Part shown: piece after piece, positions 35,318 through 43,420 of the stretch
Position numbering within the stretch: position 1 is the stretch's first letter
Layout of the letters: every line of letters starts with the position of its first letter
NCBI GenBank assembly: GCA_947167635.1
Contig: CAMVIT010000006.1
Span: 1-64,000, forward strand
Direction: 5' to 3'
Source of the DNA: F23-D06 sp947167635
Lineage (GTDB): Bacteria > Bacteroidota > Bacteroidia > Bacteroidales > WCHB1-69
Length of the DNA: 64,000 bases
Position numbers and translations under genes: made by a program
Notes under the pieces: generated by a model
What the model saw: only the letters and a program-made list of their open reading frames with translations
Database searches by the model: none
Told to the model about the DNA's origin: nothing

Positions 35318-35788
35318 TTACGTTATGCTGCCTCCGCAGACTTGCCAACGCCCGCGCTTTCTGACGGCTCGAATTGTGGCCTGATTTTCCGTATCTCTTC
35401 CGATGCTCAGTCGTACCTTGTTGCGTCCTTCCCAACCGAATCCCAGTATTTCCAATACAAGGTTAAGCTTCCTGCCTGAGACAAAGGTTGGCGGTGCTAT
35501 TTCCCTTGATACAAACACAATCGTTTTCTCGTCCTCCCCGTGATGGGTGATGGTTACATTTTCAGTGAAATGGTTTGTGATAATGTATATGGTGTCGAAT
35601 TGTGACAATCGAAAGTACCATTCAACCATTGAATCTGTAAAAAAAGTCATGATTAGGGCGGAATCCACTTCAGGATGCTCGGCGCATAAGGAGTAGTTCT
35701 CTTCAAAGAACGCTTCACACGATGGTAGGGCTTCAGCGGAGAAGATGCTCATTAATGTAACAACAACGATACTCAGTAATGTTTTCAT
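35318..35788 (-). CDS. Secreted protein of unknown function, candidate immunity protein
   Basis: 156 residues with signal peptide (KTLLSIVVVTLMSIFSAEA). Cys-containing mature part with strands spaced as in the next gene. Its start overlaps the stop of the RHS tip gene by 4 bases (35785-35788), typical for a toxin-immunity pair translated together. It lies 11 bases before the related gene at 34821-35306. AT content resembles the rest of the island. Function is inferred from position only. Confidence 0.62.
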   Translation of the reverse strand: MKTLLSIVVVTLMSIFSAEALPSCEAFFEENYSLCAEHPEVDSALIMTFFTDSMVEWYFRLSQFDTIYIITNHFTENVTITHHGEDEKTIVFVSREIAPPTFVSGRKLNLVLEILGFGWEGRNKVRLSIGRDTENQATIRAVRKRGRWQVCGGSIT

Positions 35789-36666
35789 GGTTTCGGTACG
35801 GTGGGAAGATCTTTTCTTCCTTCTTCTGTTTTTGACTTCTCTTTTACAACCTCCATTGCATCCTGCAAATTATCAATGGTTCTACTCCAAAATTCCTCCA
35901 TATTGCTAACTCCTTCATAGAAATAGACATCTGATTCAAAAACCTGCCCCCTATCATCATATAGTGATTTTAACATAGGATACCCCTCATAATTATAACC
36001 ATCTTTGAAGTATGCGTCCTGGTTGTCTTCGTCATATCCACCGTGCTTAAAATCACCATAGTGAACTGTTTCGTGCAACAAAGTACTAATCACATACAAA
36101 AGCGCTGCTTGGCGCAAATCTTCATCTACTGTGTTGAGAATATCAATGATTTTCTGATTTATGTAGATAATGTTTGGACGTTCTTTAGGGAACACGCCAT
36201 CAGCATTCTGGATAGCACTACCATCAACTATGTGTATTTCCGGCCCTTTTCCAGGTGTCAGGAGTTCCTCTATTTCCGCCACTGTCAATTCTCCATACAA
36301 TTGTAATCCGCGCATAATGTTTGTACTGTTGAGAACATCTTTTTTTATATACGAATTAAGATATTTCGCAAATATAGCCGATTTCCGAGCTTCATTTTCA
36401 GGCAACTTGTAGCGACCATACTTGTCCAAATATAATATCGGATTTCCTCCACAAAACAAAAATGGACTTTCCCCAGGAAACTTTGACACTTCCGGATCCA
36501 CTCCCCACCACCGACCCAGTCTCGTGTCGTACTGCCGGAATTCGTACCCTGCCAAGACCCCATCCCCAAGCACCTCATTGTCAGCCTCCTGCCCGTTGAA
36601 GAAGTACCGGTAACCCCCCATAGCGGGAAGAGGGAATTTTGGCGGGTATGTGGTTGAAAAAATCAT
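35785..36666 (-). CDS. Orphan RHS tip with HExxH metallopeptidase-like toxin domain
   Basis: 293 residues. Residues 15-85 are the end of an RHS core: MGGYRYFFNGQEADNEVLGDG, DTRLGRWWGVDPE, SPFLFCGGNPILYLDKYGR, after which polymorphic toxins carry a variable tip. The tip (about 90-290) is unlike other genes here and contains LLHETVHYGD with a zinc-metallopeptidase motif HETVH at 198-202, plus a possible third ligand in the acidic segment around 209-245. There is no full RHS shell, so it is a displaced cassette start using an ATG in the core. A 4-base overlap joins it to the secreted protein at 35318-35788. Toxin activity is predicted from architecture. Confidence 0.72.
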   Translation of the reverse strand: MIFSTTYPPKFPLPAMGGYRYFFNGQEADNEVLGDGVLAGYEFRQYDTRLGRWWGVDPEVSKFPGESPFLFCGGNPILYLDKYGRYKLPENEARKSAIFAKYLNSYIKKDVLNSTNIMRGLQLYGELTVAEIEELLTPGKGPEIHIVDGSAIQNADGVFPKERPNIIYINQKIIDILNTVDEDLRQAALLYVISTLLHETVHYGDFKHGGYDEDNQDAYFKDGYNYEGYPMLKSLYDDRGQVFESDVYFYEGVSNMEEFWSRTIDNLQDAMEVVKEKSKTEEGRKDLPTVPKP

Positions 36667-36687
36667 GGTGCGAAGATAGGATTAACA

Positions 36688-37047
36688 TTATTTGACACGA
36701 ATATATTCCTCGGCTCGTTGTCTTCTATCCAACAAAAGCAAGGAGTCACCCTCCAACACAAATTCTTGAACTATTAGGTCTGACCACCATATAAAAAAGG
36801 TTTCACCATTGTCATTTTTTATAACGCTAAACAACTCTCCATGCGTGTCTTGCCAAACTTCATGATCTGTTCCATACAAAAAATACGCATTACTGTCCAC
36901 TATTGCTAAAGCATTCCCTTCGGTTTGCCTCCACACACCTTGCAAATTCTCATGCAATTCTTCTGTATTGCAATCTATCCTGATTTGAGCTAAAGAGTCA
37001 AATACCAAAATCCATGTCAATATTGATGTAAAGATGTATCTTTTCAT
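36688..37047 (-). CDS. Secreted candidate immunity protein for the GH19 RHS tip
   Basis: 119 residues with signal peptide (RYIFTSILTWILVFDSLAQ). The mature part is beta-rich and acidic (NLQGVWRQTEGNALAIVDSNA, FFIWWSDLIVQEF). It overlaps the stop of the RHS-GH19 gene by 4 bases, so it is co-translated with it. A periplasmic immunity protein is what a peptidoglycan-cutting toxin would require. No known family recognised. It could also be an unrelated small lipocalin-like protein. Confidence 0.6.
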   Translation of the reverse strand: MKRYIFTSILTWILVFDSLAQIRIDCNTEELHENLQGVWRQTEGNALAIVDSNAYFLYGTDHEVWQDTHGELFSVIKNDNGETFFIWWSDLIVQEFVLEGDSLLLLDRRQRAEEYIRVK

Positions 37048-38732
37048 TTTAATATGCTTTTCAGTTGTTCATATTTACTTTTACGGTCTTCTAGTCCATT
37101 ATATCCTCCATTAATGATTTTCGTCACTTCTCTGACACTTGCATTATTAACGTCAATTTTATCAACAACGTGTTTTTTGAAAAACCACATCGCACTTAGC
37201 ACCATATATTGGTCTGTTTTAACAAGTTCTGGCGATTTGACAAAATCGTCTGTGTTATTGGTAAAAGTGGAGTTTATGTATTCTGTAAAGCCACGATATG
37301 CAGATTTGCCAGTCAACTGAAGCAATCCTCTACCTCTGTACAAATATCCTTCTTTTGCTCCGTTATCCATTCGGTTACCATAAACTATATTGGCGATTTC
37401 TTCCTCTTTGGCTGATTGGCCTGTTGTTCGGCCATATAAAGCGGCATCTTTTTTGCCTTCAACTGGAGTCCCCACATAAAAATATTTACTGAATGTTGAG
37501 ACCAATCCGGCAACACTATAGTTGAAACTTTCTTCCACTTTTGTAAACCCTTGACTTTCATGTCCTACTTGGGATAAAAAATGACATATACTTTCATATG
37601 AATCTAATCCGAATGATGAACCATGTAGATTAATGGCGATTTCCACATTCTTGAGATATCTTGGATTAGCTCTTGTGAAAATAGACTTCATCGTTTCGTA
37701 GACAACGGCTACTTCAGCCTTATTCCATATGCTATTGTTCCATATCCAAGCTTGATTTTCCGTATTAGGGAGAGGATTATTGTTTTCGTCCAATATAGGA
37801 GCATGAGCCCCTTGGCCATTATAACTTCCATTGTAGTTAGGTTCCAATCCCTCCAACTCCCGGTACCATGTTGGCATAAGCCCTGCGAACTGATAAGTGG
37901 ACCACCACGGGAACTTCCCTGCCAAGGGGTCCACGCTCCAGAACCGCCCGATGCGGGTGTCGTGCATACGGTACTCGAAGGCGTGCAGAGCCCCCTCTCC
38001 AAGCACCTCATTGTCAGCCTCCTGCCCGTTGAAGAAGTACCGATATCCCCCCATAGTAAAACTTCGGCCCGGCATAGGGAAGCCGAAGGGGTAGTAATCG
38101 GTGTAGGTGACAGCGAATGGGATGAACTGCCACTGACCATAACTGTCTTGCACAAGGTGCTTTCGGTCTTGTGCTGTGTAGGTCACATTGCCCAAATGAT
38201 CCGTAAATTCATAAACACGAGCCCCAATCGTGTTGGAATCCTGCAGCCAAGTGCTGTTTGCCGTTATCCAGACCTGCTGCTCCAACACACCCAGACGCTT
38301 GCTGCCATACAGATACCGCTCTGTGGCTCTCAAGGTGTCTCCATTCTGCCGATAAATGCACATCACATTGCCTGTGGCATCGTGAATGTAGAAAGTCACT
38401 CCCGAGGAATCGGTCTTCACCTGTCGCTGGCCAGTCGGGCTGTAACGGAATGATGACAATGTATTACCATTCCTGCGAATGGTATCCACTTTGCCAAATG
38501 CGTTCCAACTTACCGTCAGATCCTCCGCATTGTCGTGCACTAAGTTACCCAGTGCATCGTACTTGTAGGCACTAGATGTAATACCGGTGGAAGATATGCT
38601 CCCCAAGCGATTGTTGCCATTCGGGTATGTATATCGGATATTATGCATCTCCTGACCACAATGGTTTTTACGCTGCAAAGATAGCAAATTTCCGTTCCAA
38701 TCATAGATGTACCAGCTCCAAAAAGTGGACAC
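37044..38732 (-). CDS. 5'-truncated RHS protein with GH19 lysozyme-like tip
   Basis: 562 residues. Residues 1-215 are RHS YD-type repeats (IYDWNGNLLSLQ, YKYDALGNLVHDNAEDLTV, FTDHLGNVTY), 215-292 the RHS core (YYPFGFPMPGR, MGGYRYFFNGQEADN, IGRFWSVDPLAGKFP). Residues about 345-560 are a GH19 chitinase/endolysin-like domain: SQVGHESQGF with catalytic Glu392, RGRGLLQLTG (466-475), and a C-terminal VTKIINGGYNGLEDR. RHS shells are normally far longer, and no signal peptide or native start is present: the GTG start lies in a short junction sequence. So this is the 3' part of an RHS gene, probably silent unless recombined. It is paired with the secreted gene at 36688-37047. Confidence 0.8.
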   Translation of the reverse strand: MSTFWSWYIYDWNGNLLSLQRKNHCGQEMHNIRYTYPNGNNRLGSISSTGITSSAYKYDALGNLVHDNAEDLTVSWNAFGKVDTIRRNGNTLSSFRYSPTGQRQVKTDSSGVTFYIHDATGNVMCIYRQNGDTLRATERYLYGSKRLGVLEQQVWITANSTWLQDSNTIGARVYEFTDHLGNVTYTAQDRKHLVQDSYGQWQFIPFAVTYTDYYPFGFPMPGRSFTMGGYRYFFNGQEADNEVLGEGALHAFEYRMHDTRIGRFWSVDPLAGKFPWWSTYQFAGLMPTWYRELEGLEPNYNGSYNGQGAHAPILDENNNPLPNTENQAWIWNNSIWNKAEVAVVYETMKSIFTRANPRYLKNVEIAINLHGSSFGLDSYESICHFLSQVGHESQGFTKVEESFNYSVAGLVSTFSKYFYVGTPVEGKKDAALYGRTTGQSAKEEEIANIVYGNRMDNGAKEGYLYRGRGLLQLTGKSAYRGFTEYINSTFTNNTDDFVKSPELVKTDQYMVLSAMWFFKKHVVDKIDVNNASVREVTKIINGGYNGLEDRKSKYEQLKSILK

Positions 38733-38773
38733 GAAAAATATTACTTGTGATTAATGATTTTCAAAAGTGGACA
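38720..38773. repeat. AAAAGTGGACA short direct repeat at the RHS break point
   Basis: AAAAGTGGACAC (38720-38731 region) and AAAAGTGGACAT (about 38762-38773) lie 42 bases apart, exactly where the RHS gene is cut. Such a pattern can mark deletion between short repeats or the loss of an insertion sequence; no transposase is present. Confidence 0.45.
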
Positions 38774-38825
38774 TAGCCGTTTTTTGCATCTCAGGACGTG
38801 GTTTGCTACCAATCACTATTTTTTG

Positions 38826-38833
38826 TACTTTTG
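38826..38833 (+). promoter_or_regulatory. -7 promoter element of the DUF4301 gene
   Basis: TACTTTTG, 16 bases before the ATG at 38850; the preceding ATCACTATTTTT also occurs before pepP. Confidence 0.55.
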
Positions 38834-38849
38834 CTGCTTCAAAAATATC

Positions 38850-40343
38850 ATGGCTATGACAGAATTCACCCCTCAGGATTTAGATTTCATGCGGCATCGC
38901 GGCAGCGACCCCGCCATTGTTGAACATCAACTCGAATGCTTTTGCAAGGGCTTCGACTTTGCCAATCTCGACCGCGCCGCAACCCTCGACGACGGCATCC
39001 TGCGCCTCGACTCCGATGTCGTGGAAGAGCTCTGCGAGGATTATCCCCATTTGTTGGCGGGCAAGAAGGTCCTCAAGTTCGTGCCCGCATCCGGCGCCGC
39101 TTCCCGCATGTTCAAGGAGCTATTCTCCTATCTGTCCGACGATGCGCCCGCGACACAGCAAAAGGCGCTCGACTTCTTGGATAAACTGCCCAAATTCCCC
39201 TTCTACGAGGCACTTTCCGATGCACTTGCCAAGGATGGCCACGACATGGCCGCTGAAATCCAGGCTCGCAACTACAAGCTCATCATCCGCTATCTGCTTG
39301 AGCCGGAAGGCCTCAATTACGGCAACCAGCCCAAGGGACTCCTGCTTTTCCATCGCTATCCCGACAAGATCCGCACGGCTGTGGAGGAACATCTTGTGGA
39401 GGCGGCCCTCTATGCCTGCAATGACGGGGAATGCCATCTGCATTTCACAGTATCACCGCAACATCAGGCAGGTTTTGAAGCCCTGTTGGCCAAGATGGTC
39501 CCCCTCTATGAGCAACAATATGGCGTGAAGTATCATATCGACTTCTCCATCCAAGACCCTGCCACCGACACCGTGGCAGCCGAACTCGACAATTCTCCCT
39601 TCCGTGATGAGAACGGAAACCTGCTCTTCCGTCCCGCCGGTCACGGCGCGCTCATCCACAACATGGACAAGCTGGATGCCGACTTGGTTTTTGTCAAGAA
39701 TATCGACAATGTCATCACCGAGGAGCGCGTGGGACCCACTGTGCGCTACAAGAAAGCCCTCGCCGCGCATCTGCTCCAGCTGCAGGCCCGCACCTTCCAG
39801 TACCTCCGACTCCTTGAGGCTGGAGAGGTGGACGACATGATGCTCTGCGAAATCCTCGACTTCGCTGAAACGGATCTGATGATTTCCCTTGGAGAGGATG
39901 TGACTCGCGAGATGCTGTACGAGAAGCTCAATCGCCCCATCCGCCTTTGCGGTATGGTCAAAAACGAGGGCGAACCCGGCGGCGGCCCGTTCTGGGTGAC
40001 CAACGCCGAGGGCGAAACCTCTCTCCAAATTGTTGAATCCTCCCAGATCGACAAGAAAAACCCGGCACAGATGGACATCATGACCCACGCCACCCATTTC
40101 AACCCCGTGGATATGGTATGCGGACTCAAGGACTACAATGGCCACCGCTTCGACCTCGCCCGCTATGTGGACCCAGACACAGGCTTCATCTCCTCCAAGT
40201 CGTATGGCGACCGCACCCTTAAGGCTCTGGAACTTCCCGGACTCTGGAACGGTGCCATGAGCCGCTGGATCACCATCTTTGTGGAAGTGCCCATCGAGAC
40301 CTTTAACCCTGTCAAGACAGTGTTCGATTTGTTGAGAAGATAG
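38850..40343 (+). CDS. DUF4301 family protein
   Basis: 497 residues from the ATG at 38850, right after the promoter element; another ATG two codons later is possible. Cytosolic, mixed alpha/beta, with conserved-looking Gly/Arg motifs: PASGAASRMFKEL, KGLLLFHRYPDKIRTAVEEHL, RPAGHGALIHNMDKLDADLVFVKNIDNV, which resemble a nucleotidyltransferase-like fold (sugar or nucleotide binding). The family is confined to Bacteroidota and allies and has no known reaction. It bounds the accessory island on the right. Confidence 0.8.
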   Translation: MAMTEFTPQDLDFMRHRGSDPAIVEHQLECFCKGFDFANLDRAATLDDGILRLDSDVVEELCEDYPHLLAGKKVLKFVPASGAASRMFKELFSYLSDDAPATQQKALDFLDKLPKFPFYEALSDALAKDGHDMAAEIQARNYKLIIRYLLEPEGLNYGNQPKGLLLFHRYPDKIRTAVEEHLVEAALYACNDGECHLHFTVSPQHQAGFEALLAKMVPLYEQQYGVKYHIDFSIQDPATDTVAAELDNSPFRDENGNLLFRPAGHGALIHNMDKLDADLVFVKNIDNVITEERVGPTVRYKKALAAHLLQLQARTFQYLRLLEAGEVDDMMLCEILDFAETDLMISLGEDVTREMLYEKLNRPIRLCGMVKNEGEPGGGPFWVTNAEGETSLQIVESSQIDKKNPAQMDIMTHATHFNPVDMVCGLKDYNGHRFDLARYVDPDTGFISSKSYGDRTLKALELPGLWNGAMSRWITIFVEVPIETFNPVKTVFDLLRR

Positions 40344-40437
40344 TTGTCGGTGATTGGCGGTTGGGTTCCTTCTGTGGTTGCACCAGCCCTTCCGGCACGG
40401 ACAAATCGACACGCGGACCCTGTCCACGACTCCGCAC

Positions 40438-41142
40438 TCAAATGAACTTTACTACGTCCTTCATCCCTTCCATCTCTTCGAAGTTGATGAGGACGTTTTC
40501 TTTTAGGAAATCGTTGAAGGGTTTCATGATTTGGAACTTTTCGGCGATTTCTTCAATGGTTGAATTCAGGAACTGTTTTGGAGTCAGAGATGTGCTGCAG
40601 GTGTAGTCCTTGCAAAGGATGTATTCGGGGTGGGGGAAATCTTTGGGCATGCCGTTGGGAATGCGCTTGAAGTGATCCAAGCCAATGACGGGGCAGAGGG
40701 CTTTGAACTCGGGGTTTTCCACAAGGTTGCCGTAGAGGTCGGCCTGATCGACAATGGCTTGCCGCAGGGCGCGCATCTCCTTTGCCGGCAGCCACCATAC
40801 GCCACTGGCCAGCATGACTTGCTGCGGCTCGATTTGTATGTAATAGCCGCCATAGTACGCCTTCTTGCCGTGCTCATTGATGTAGGCGCCAAAATGACCT
40901 TTATAGGGAGTCTTGTCTTGTGTGAAACGCAGGTCTCTGTAGATGCGGTAAGTACAGTCTTTGGGCGTGAGATAGGCGATGGCGGGTTCGAACTTGGCCA
41001 TCTCGGCAATCAGCCGCTCGAGAAAGTCGTTGAACATGGCCCAGGCCTCGTCATAAGCCGATTTGTTGGCTTTGAACCATTCGCGGTCGTTGTGCGTCAC
41101 AAGGCCGGTCAAAAAGCTGAATATTTGTGCGGTCTCTCTCAT
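40438..41142 (-). CDS. DUF2461 family protein
   Basis: 234 residues. N-terminal FSFLTGLVTHNDREWFKANKSAYDEAW and middle RIYRDLRFTQDKTPYKGHFGAYI are typical of DUF2461 (TIGR02453). No signal peptide. Role unknown. It overlaps the tlyA stop by 4 bases and is the last gene of a same-strand run (leuS, flippase, tlyA, DUF2461). Confidence 0.9.
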   Translation of the reverse strand: MRETAQIFSFLTGLVTHNDREWFKANKSAYDEAWAMFNDFLERLIAEMAKFEPAIAYLTPKDCTYRIYRDLRFTQDKTPYKGHFGAYINEHGKKAYYGGYYIQIEPQQVMLASGVWWLPAKEMRALRQAIVDQADLYGNLVENPEFKALCPVIGLDHFKRIPNGMPKDFPHPEYILCKDYTCSTSLTPKQFLNSTIEEIAEKFQIMKPFNDFLKENVLINFEEMEGMKDVVKFI

Positions 41143-41936
41143 TTGATTTGGTTCTTGACCTCTTTGACTTCGTCGCAGAGTTTGTTCAGGTCGAGGCGGA
41201 AGGAGTCGGCTTGCTGGCTGAAAAGGGACAGGAACTCCACGTTCTTATGAATTTCGAAGAGTGTGGAAACGGCGATGCCGTGCAGGTGGAACCCTTGGTT
41301 GAGGGCCTCTTCCACCACCTTGCTGATGGCGACTTTATATCCTTTCTCGTTGTTGACGATGCCGCCGCGACTTAAAAAAGAGGGACCAGCCTCGAATTGC
41401 GGCTTGATGAGCAGCATCATCAGCCCGTCGGGTTTCAGAAACTGGGCACAATAGGGCAGAATGTAGGTGAGTGAAATGAAGGAGACATCGGAGACGATGA
41501 AGTCAAACTGCCTGCCTTGTATCTCTTCGGACGTGAGGTTGCGGAAGTCCTTGTTTTCCAAGGAGGTGACACGATCGTCGTGCCGCAGGCTGTCGGCCAA
41601 CTGTTGTGTGCCCACATCCACGGCCACGACATGCGCGGCGCCGTGCTGCAAGGCACAGTCGGTGAAGCCCCCCGTGGAACTCCCGATGTCGAGCACCCAT
41701 TTGTCGCGGAAATCCAACCCGAAGGTCTGGATGGCCTTTTCCAGCTTCAGCCCTCCCATGCTGACGTATTTGTTGAAGATGTCGATGACCTCCACATACA
41801 TGTTGTCGTTAACCTCTTGCGAGGCTTTCGTGGCGATGCGCCCGTCGATCATGACGGTGTTTTGCCGGATGGCGGTCTGCGCTTTTTCACGGGAGGTGAA
41901 GAGCTGTTTTTCCACAAGATATTTGTCAAGGCGCAT
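41139..41936 (-). CDS. tlyA: TlyA family rRNA 2'-O-methyltransferase
   Basis: 265 residues. N-terminal S4 RNA-binding domain (MRLDKYLVEKQLFTSREKAQTAI, DGRIATKASQEVNDN), then an FtsJ-type Rossmann domain: VLDIGSSTGGFTDCALQHGA for SAM binding, and SDVSFISLTYILPYCAQFLKPDG. TlyA methylates ribosomal RNA riboses and affects capreomycin sensitivity in mycobacteria; the older name haemolysin A is unlikely to describe its action. It starts 5 bases from the flippase stop and overlaps DUF2461. Confidence 0.9.
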   Translation of the reverse strand: MRLDKYLVEKQLFTSREKAQTAIRQNTVMIDGRIATKASQEVNDNMYVEVIDIFNKYVSMGGLKLEKAIQTFGLDFRDKWVLDIGSSTGGFTDCALQHGAAHVVAVDVGTQQLADSLRHDDRVTSLENKDFRNLTSEEIQGRQFDFIVSDVSFISLTYILPYCAQFLKPDGLMMLLIKPQFEAGPSFLSRGGIVNNEKGYKVAISKVVEEALNQGFHLHGIAVSTLFEIHKNVEFLSLFSQQADSFRLDLNKLCDEVKEVKNQIK

Positions 41937-41941
41937 AGTAA

Positions 41942-43396
41942 TCAGGATTTTCGGGTGATGGTCTCACGCAGGGCGCGGATGTCGATGAGGCGCGTGACAA
42001 GGCCGTAGAGCAGAGTCGCGGCTACAAGGAGCACCAAGGTGTATTTGAGCTGCAGGTGCAGGTGTCGGCTGGTGAGCAGGGTGGTGGGGATCATCAGGGC
42101 GGTGAAGAGCAGGCACGGTAGCCACGGCATACTGCGCAAGGGCACGCGCAACTCCTTGATGGCAATGAAAAACTGTAGCAGGGAGACTACCGATTGGGTG
42201 CAGAGACTGGCCACGGCCGCGCCGCGCGCCTGAAAGCGAGGTATCAGGAAAATGTTGATCAAGATGTTGACCACGATGCCCGCCATGGCTGTGATGTTCA
42301 GCTTCCTAAGACTGCCGTTGGCGGTCAGCAAAGTGCCGAACACGTATGTGAAGGCGATGGGAATGATGCACGGAATCAGGATGGCGAAGACGCTCGCCGA
42401 GGCCTCCACGTGGTCGTTGTACAGCCAGGAGAGGATGGGCTCCCGATAGCAGAGCAGCACCACGGTCGCGCCGATGGCGAAGACATACAGGAACGAGAAC
42501 GATGTGCGCACGATGGGCTGGACGTTCTCGTTCTCCTTGATCATCTTGGAAAAGAGCGGCAGCAGGATGACGGAGAAGAGGTAGGCAATCATCACCAACG
42601 CATCCAGCAGACGGAATGCGGAGGCGTAGATGCCTGCCTGCGTGGTGGCGATGTCAACCGGCAGCAGTCGCTCAATCATCACCGAGTCGATGCGGTTGTA
42701 GAAGGACATCAGCAATGCCAGCAAGGCAAAGGGCAGACTTTTCTTCAGAATGAGCAGCGAGAGAGTCTTGTTCCATGTCAACTTGCGTAACTTCGATTTG
42801 TTCAGCACAATGACCAATGCCACTGCAATGGCTAACAGGTAGGCGGCGGTCTGGCAATAGACGAACCACTCGATTTGGAAGGGCTTGTCGGTGATGTGGC
42901 CCCAAAGCAGCAACCCGCAGAAGAGTATGGCTAACAGCCGGTCGAGTACCGAAAGACAGCTGTCGGTCTTGAACATCAGCAGCGCCGACACGTTGGAACG
43001 GAGATAGAGCATCGTGGCATTCAGAAACTGGTTGAAGCCAATCCAGAACAGGAGTTTCAGCTGCATTCCACGGTATCCGATAATCAGCGCCACTGTGTAA
43101 ATCACTGCGAAATAGACTATGCAGAGGATGAATCTCAAGACGATGATGGAGGACAAGTATTTGTCTATTAGCTTGTTGTTGCGTGCAATCGTGCGATTGT
43201 TGAAATTGCAGATGCCCATGTCCAACAGCATATAGAACATGTAGGAGAAATTGAAAATGGCAAAGTAAAAGCCATATTCAGCCGCTCCCACCTGGTTCTG
43301 CACCCCGACTTCCACGCCTAATAGCCAGAAGGGCTTAACTAACAGGTTGAGAAACAGAAGCAGACAGATGTTGAAGATGAAGTCTTTCTGTTTCAT
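41942..43396 (-). CDS. Oligosaccharide flippase (Wzx/MATE-like)
   Basis: 484 residues with about 12-14 hydrophobic helices separated by short loops, beginning with ICLLLFLNLLVKPFWLLGVEVGVQNQVGAAEYG, the family opening. Such proteins move lipid-linked glycans across the inner membrane during surface polysaccharide or lipopolysaccharide assembly. There is no glycosyltransferase or polymerase cluster around it, which is odd for a polysaccharide locus. It sits between leuS (24 bases away) and tlyA (5 bases). Substrate unknown. Confidence 0.85.
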   Translation of the reverse strand: MKQKDFIFNICLLLFLNLLVKPFWLLGVEVGVQNQVGAAEYGFYFAIFNFSYMFYMLLDMGICNFNNRTIARNNKLIDKYLSSIIVLRFILCIVYFAVIYTVALIIGYRGMQLKLLFWIGFNQFLNATMLYLRSNVSALLMFKTDSCLSVLDRLLAILFCGLLLWGHITDKPFQIEWFVYCQTAAYLLAIAVALVIVLNKSKLRKLTWNKTLSLLILKKSLPFALLALLMSFYNRIDSVMIERLLPVDIATTQAGIYASAFRLLDALVMIAYLFSVILLPLFSKMIKENENVQPIVRTSFSFLYVFAIGATVVLLCYREPILSWLYNDHVEASASVFAILIPCIIPIAFTYVFGTLLTANGSLRKLNITAMAGIVVNILINIFLIPRFQARGAAVASLCTQSVVSLLQFFIAIKELRVPLRSMPWLPCLLFTALMIPTTLLTSRHLHLQLKYTLVLLVAATLLYGLVTRLIDIRALRETITRKS

Positions 43397-43420
43397 TCGA
43401 TGGTGTTGTCCGAATCGGTG

